From: Collybiopsis luxurians FD-317 M1
Taxonomy: Eukaryota > Basidiomycota > Agaricomycetes > Agaricales > Omphalotaceae
Direction: 5' to 3'
DNA length: 64,000 nucleotides
Assembly (NCBI GenBank): GCA_000827265.1
Contig: KN834816.1
Coordinates: 151,159 to 215,158 of the forward strand
The first letter of the stretch is position 1, and each line of letters starts with the position of its first letter. The notes below the pieces were generated by a model that saw nothing but the letters and a program-made list of their open reading frames with translations, was not told where the DNA came from and made no database searches. The position numbers were made by a program, and so were the translations under genes. Of the stretch, positions 59,694-64,000 are shown piece after piece.

Positions 59694-60857
59694 CTATGGT
59701 TGTTAGGGGTAGTTTCATTTTGATCAAAACGCTAATAACTCCTCAGCCTGTTCGAGTATTGTTATTTTGAGTAGATAGTTGAATTTTTAGGGCTTAAAAA
59801 CCCCGACTATGAATTTCTGGAATTTTTATTAATTTTACTGAGCTCGTCGGGCAATAACCGAGGGGGGGTAGGAATAGTTTGCTCATTGGTCACACCGTTG
59901 TCACGGAGTGGGCGCAAGTCGGCTCCTCGGGTCAGATGGCATGATGGACCGATAGTTCCCTATGATACGAGTTCATGTTCATTCAACAAAATTTGAGGGC
60001 ACTGTTATTATTTCACATCAGAATTTCTTTCAGACTTTGCAGTCACAGCTAAAGTCAGTGTTCGAAGGGAATCCTGCACTCACTTGCTCTGTCCTTCCTT
60101 CGGCAGTGGTCAAAACTTTACATGGTTTTCAAGTTTTGATTTGGGTCTTGCCATTGAAATTTTGCATCAGTCAGACTTGTCGTGCTCGATGTGCAGCCAA
60201 GTCTTCGAAGTTGGGCAACAACAGCGCCTATTATGTGTGCCGAGCCAGCGGCATCCTCTTGATGTCACGCTCGGCTTATATATTCCACTTCGTTTTGGCT
60301 CTCATTCATTTAATTTTTCCTCGATTCCTCTGGAACTTAGCATTTAATCTCTTAGAAACATGATCCAAGGGACTAGCTACTTTACAGCTGATTGCGAAAT
60401 TGTAGAATAGATTCCTAAAAACGCGCCTTTCTGGTCGTGTTTACCTACCAACAAACTACCAATTTATTGCTCCCCGAGAATGCCGCCAAATGTACAGCTG
60501 TCCCGGCATCGGTGGAACAATGAATAGTATATTTGTTTGGCAGTAAAGTTTAAACACTATCACTGAGGTGCGTATTTTGGAATTTATTCTACAGTTTCGC
60601 AATCAGCTGTAATATACCATTCCTATTCACTATTACTCTATTCCTGCAGTTTGATGAAAGTATACAGTTGAGTGTATTCACTATTCCCTCAACCATTTTG
60701 TTTTCCCTCAAAATATTCCCAATGTAAGTAGATAGAAGTAAGCACTAGTATCTAACCATGCTATAAAAAAATTACCAGGGCCATCTGACAAATTCATCTC
60801 AGCGGATTTTCAAAAATTTAACTGTCCCTAATACGTAACTATCCCTAATAACCATAG
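59694..60857 (-). mobile_element. Non-autonomous pogo-family element, inverted relative to 38.3-41.6 kb
   Basis: The left end (CTATGGTTGTTAGGGGTAG, preceded by TA) and the first 150 bases, read in reverse, match the right 150 bases of the element at 38319-41598, including GAGCTCAGTAAAATT and GGGGTTTT. The right end, read in reverse, matches that element's left end (TATAGCATG, ACATTGGGA). The element is therefore a full-ended relative in opposite orientation, only 1,164 bp long. Its middle has no recognisable transposase. TA is missing on its right side (GT instead). Confidence 0.75.
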
Positions 60858-61047
60858 GTTTTTTTTGACTCTTCATTGCCGCAAGCAAGAAAGACTATGT
60901 ACTAAGGAATGGGGAGCCGCAACAGTGGTTAGATGTGCTCCGTTCGCCGGGGGTTCTTCTATGTGTGGGCGCCCGTGGGGGTAATTGTAGCTACTGGTCA
61001 TGCCTGTGTATCGTAGATGTGGGGCGGTGTAACCTAACAACCATAGT
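60858..61047. repeat. Dispersed repeat, with a terminal CCTAACAACCATAG
   Basis: The order TTTTTGACTCTTCATTGCCG, GTACTAAGGA, GGGGG and TTGTAGCTACTGGTCATG is shared with 12885-13065. It ends near 61047 in CCTAACAACCATAG followed by TA, resembling the pogo-family terminus, so the two repeats may be nested here. Confidence 0.45.
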
Positions 61048-61280
61048 ATGCTCCGTCTTATGCGGATCAAGCCATGTATGGATCGGACCGAATGCTTTGG
61101 CAGATATAAGCAGCCATGGCCCTATTCTACGGTAGATTCTGTCCTTTCGTCCCCCGTTTTGTCCTTTCAACATTCGCCATTCTGTCCTTTTGTCCCCTGT
61201 TCAATCGCCAGGGATTCAGATTTTTCTTCCTAAATCAGACTGTTGATAAGATTGCCACCGTTCAAGGCATTGCATAAGTT

Positions 61281-62595
61281 ATGAATGCAGAAGATCTGAC
61301 TATCATCGTTAGAACGGGAGATATTGTGAGGAGTATAGCTTTTGGATATATCATCATATCTATTCTTTTTGGTTAGTAGAATTTATTTTACATTTGAAAC
61401 CATCTGTGATCAACATTTCATAGGCTTATACATCGGAACCTCAGGATTTGCCATCTACTTTATGACGTGAAACTTTTATTTTCCACTCGGAATGCTGATT
61501 TAATCCCACTCATTACATCGTTCTGCAGCAGGAATGGACTTCGAAGGCGGCCGCGACAAATAGTTCTTTTCATTCAACTTTGTCTCTGCACTATGTCCAC
61601 AATCAACTTTGTGACCATATGTGCAGAAGGATTCTTGGAACCTCAAATGATCCTCATTCACGGCCATTCACTGGAACTTGAAGAAAGAGTGTTAGCTTAC
61701 AGGGCATCAAAGGCTCCACTTTTGCTATATTACATTGGTAACATTTCAGGTAGCCTGAATGTCCGTTATCAGCACACTCATGTGCACACCAATCATGACA
61801 ATATTGCTCACATTTTCTGTTTTCAACAGTTCTTATTTTCTGACACATTAGTTTTCTGGAGGGCTTGGGCAATCTGGCATGGTCATAGATTTCTGCAATT
61901 TATCTTGATTGCTTTTGCCATTTCAAATGCAGGTGAATATTTTATTGCTGGTTACTATGTTTAGCTTATCTCGCTCATTATTGCATTATTCTGCTTATTA
62001 AAGCTTTGATTGTTTTGTCCACTGCCATCGGTCCTTTCAAAAGTGACCTAAGTGAAAGTGTCGGATCGGCATTCAAATCCAGCCTGTCCTTGTTCTTTTC
62101 CCTCATATCAAACATTCTGGCTACATCAGCAATTGCATATAAAGCTTGGTTAGTTTGGTGTGTCTTGCGGAATTCTGACATTTAATCTACTCCAGGAAAA
62201 TGAATATATTTGGCAAAGAACATCACAGCCAGTTAGGTAGAACCCGAACATATAAAATACTCCGATTTTTGGTGGAATCTGGAACCCTGTTTTGTCTACT
62301 TCAGGTAAATATCTTGACTCCTTTTTGCAATAATTTGTTCTGAAGAACATCACTTGCGCTGCTACATAGGTAGTATACTATGCAATGGTGATTGCAGCTG
62401 ACATGAACGCCAAAAGTGCGACTACTTTTTCCCTATCATATAACTCTATTTTACGGTATGTGGCTGTCATGATCCTAGTGAGTGATATCTTTCCATTTCT
62501 GTATGAACCTTTTTGAACAGTCCATATTGCAGCCTTTCTATCCAACTGTACTCCTCATAGTGTTACATTTGATTTGGGAATCTGATTCTGAATGA
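61281..62595 (+). CDS. Multi-pass (about seven-helix) membrane protein
   Basis: Eight exons with canonical sites join in frame: MNAEDLTIIVRTGDIVRSIA, LYIGTSGFAIYFMT, NGLRRRPRQIVLFIQLCLCT with LEPQMILIHG, FLFSDTLVFWRAWAIWHGHR, ALIVLSTAIGPFKSD with SLFFSLISNILATSAIAYKA, KMNIFGKEHHSQLGR, VVYYAMVIAADMNAKSA and the end ILQPFYPTVLLIVLHLIWES. Hydrophobic segments alternate with short loops, giving six or seven helices. The SDTLVFWRAW text and overall plan are those of a large Agaricomycete membrane-protein family of unknown function, sometimes compared with receptors. About 310 residues. Confidence 0.75.
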
Positions 62596-63024
62596 GTCGG
62601 GAACTGGCAGCAGCTGGGTAGAGTATAAAGACTCATTGCATCTTTATGGTGAAAGTCTCCAGACTCCAGTAGTCAGCTGTTGGTCAGCTATGCGGTTCTG
62701 CATTACATAGCATATATTAAGTGAATAATTAGTACAATATGCACATCTTGATCCTTTCTTGATTCTGGGACTACATTAACTACATACTATGGGAGATATT
62801 GCACAAGCAAAGCAGGGTCGGCCGTCGCGCTACGCGCAGGTACGAGTCCCAATGCTTGTATCTGACAGTCACCACTCGCACATGCGGAACCAACCAGGCC
62901 ACTGCTTTTTAACCCGCATGGGACCGCATTTTTTCCATATACAAGGCATTAGCAATTGCAAGGAGAATTATTAATTATCGTCGAATGTTCAAAACTTCAA
63001 ACCAAAGGAAATCATCATAGCCGC
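62596..63024. other. Short intergenic region
   Basis: About 430 bases between convergent genes. No element was seen. Confidence 0.4.
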
Positions 63025-64000
63025 CTAAACCCGAGCAAGCTCTTCCCACCTCCTCCCTTCTCCTTCAGCTCTCTTCACCATCTCTTGCAACTGGTCTTCT
63101 CTCTTCGACATCCGTGTCTCCATTCCAAGTATCAGCAAACGTACTTTCTCGATGTGTGCTGCGAGCGCCGCAGAGTCATTGCTGCTTTCGGCTGAAGCGG
63201 ATTCTTGATCAGTCGTAGCTGTCGGGGATGAAACTATGGGACCGGAACCGGATGTCATACTCGACATGGTGTTCGATCTCTGGTGCCAGGCGGACGAGCG
63301 GCCAAGGGTACCTACATTGGCCGGAGGAGTGGGAGAAAGATCCAATGTCTCCTGGAAAACGTCGTAGTGAGTAAATACAAAAGGCATGGAAGAGGTAATC
63401 TTGGAAGAATGCGTGGGAGAAACAGACGCAACGGGGGTTGTAATGTAAAACGAGTCGCTGCCACTCACCTGCCAGTTATCTCCCGCTAATCTTGCCAATT
63501 CCCTTTCGAGCATTTTTTCGCGAATTTTCATGCTAAAAGCGAAGATATTAACACATTATAGCATAAACGGTACGCGAAGAAGTTCGAAGAGGGAGAGCCG
63601 CAAGACAGGGCTGCGAAAGTGCCACTCAGGCATGTGAAGGCTTTACTCGATACACCAATAAGACGCCTTAAGGATCACTACTCACCGTTCCATTTCCGCC
63701 ATACACCTCTCATTCTCGCGTTGTGTACCCTGCAATAGCAGTTCTAGATCTTTGTATTCACGTTCCAGGGCTTGAACATGTTCTACCGGCGGACGGACAG
63801 TCAATTGTGATTGCAGAAGGGACAAATTGGTTTTGAGCTATCAAAAGAAGTATAGAATTGTAAAATTCAAGTAGAGAACCAGTAGTTCAAAGCCTACCCG
63901 GTCACATTCTCGGTCCCTCTCCAACAACTGCTTCCTCAATACATCGGCGTCAGTTTCATCCCCCTCACGAAGAACACCTAAATCATCGGCGTGTAGCGCT
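63025..64000 (-). CDS. Coiled-coil protein, 3' part (gene continues past the window)
   Basis: Minus-strand exons in order: one from the window edge with DADVLRKQLLERDRECDR; LKTNLSLLQSQLTVRPPVEH with EREYKDLELLLQGTQRENER; MKIREKMLERELARLAGDNW; then, after a GTGAGT intron, ETLDLSPTPPANVGTLGRSS to the stop after EGEGRRWEELARV. Heptad-like leucine and charged residues point to a coiled coil. A serine/threonine-rich linker (STMSSMTSGSGPIVSSPT, approximately) precedes a final helix (IEKVRLLILGMETRMSKRED). The family cannot be named without the missing 5' part. Confidence 0.7.

Overview
The window looks like nuclear DNA of a filamentous basidiomycete, most likely an Agaricomycete. Protein genes on both strands are cut by many short introns (about 45-70 bases, GT...AG). 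The accessory families present are typical of such genomes: a HET-domain protein, a NACHT-type STAND NTPase, a TKL kinase with a GDIRG-type catalytic loop, a Crinkler/RHS-like NTPase, a seven-helix-type membrane protein, a GH28 pectinase, pogo-type DNA transposons and retrotransposon debris. No rRNA, tRNA, CRISPR or prokaryotic operon was seen.

Layout. 1-1.2 kb is a decayed second copy of the 3' end of the coiled-coil gene at 33.3-36.0 kb, with a doubled flank. 1.77-3.43 kb is a HET-domain gene. 4.25-6.29 kb (-) is a secreted endopolygalacturonase. 7.0-10.2 kb (-) holds KRR1, followed downstream by two degenerate copies of its 3' end. 64 bp from the KRR1 start, an NCBP3-like RNA-binding gene begins on the + strand (10.23-11.95 kb); its tail also has a decayed copy downstream. 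14.3-14.8 kb (-) is a four-helix membrane protein. 16.2-21.8 kb (-) is a three-copy tandem array of short-chain dehydrogenases whose middle gene appears to be a recombinant of the outer two. 22-26 kb shows nothing recognisable. 26.5-30.2 kb holds two low-complexity acidic hypothetical proteins. 30.3-33.2 kb holds weak exons and one small gene. 33.3-36.0 kb is a Ser/Arg-rich coiled-coil protein and 36.4-38.0 kb (-) a CRN/RHS-like NTPase.

38.3-41.6 kb is a dead pogo-like transposon with terminal inverted repeats and TA flanks; relatives lie at 42.5 and 59.7-60.9 kb. 43.2-46.2 kb (-) is an unusual collinear series of a TKL kinase, a Ras-like GTPase and an ADA2-type ZZ finger. 47.6-51.2 kb (-) is a LIM-domain-binding (Adn1/SEUSS-like) regulator, head-to-head with IMP3 (51.5-52.3 kb). 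54.0-55.8 kb is a frameshifted NACHT NTPase, 56.9-57.8 kb (-) an NAD(P)-binding protein, 58.8-59.7 kb (-) a retrotransposon remnant, 61.3-62.6 kb a multi-pass membrane protein, and 63.0-64.0 kb (-) the 3' end of a coiled-coil gene that leaves the window.

The housekeeping genes (KRR1 and IMP3 of the small-subunit processome, the NCBP3-like protein and the LDB regulator) sit in compact divergent pairs. The spaces between them are dominated by local, decaying duplications of gene 3' ends and by accessory genes. The observations most worth checking are an apparent one-nucleotide exon in KRR1, the recombinant dehydrogenase array and the kinase-Ras-ZZ series.
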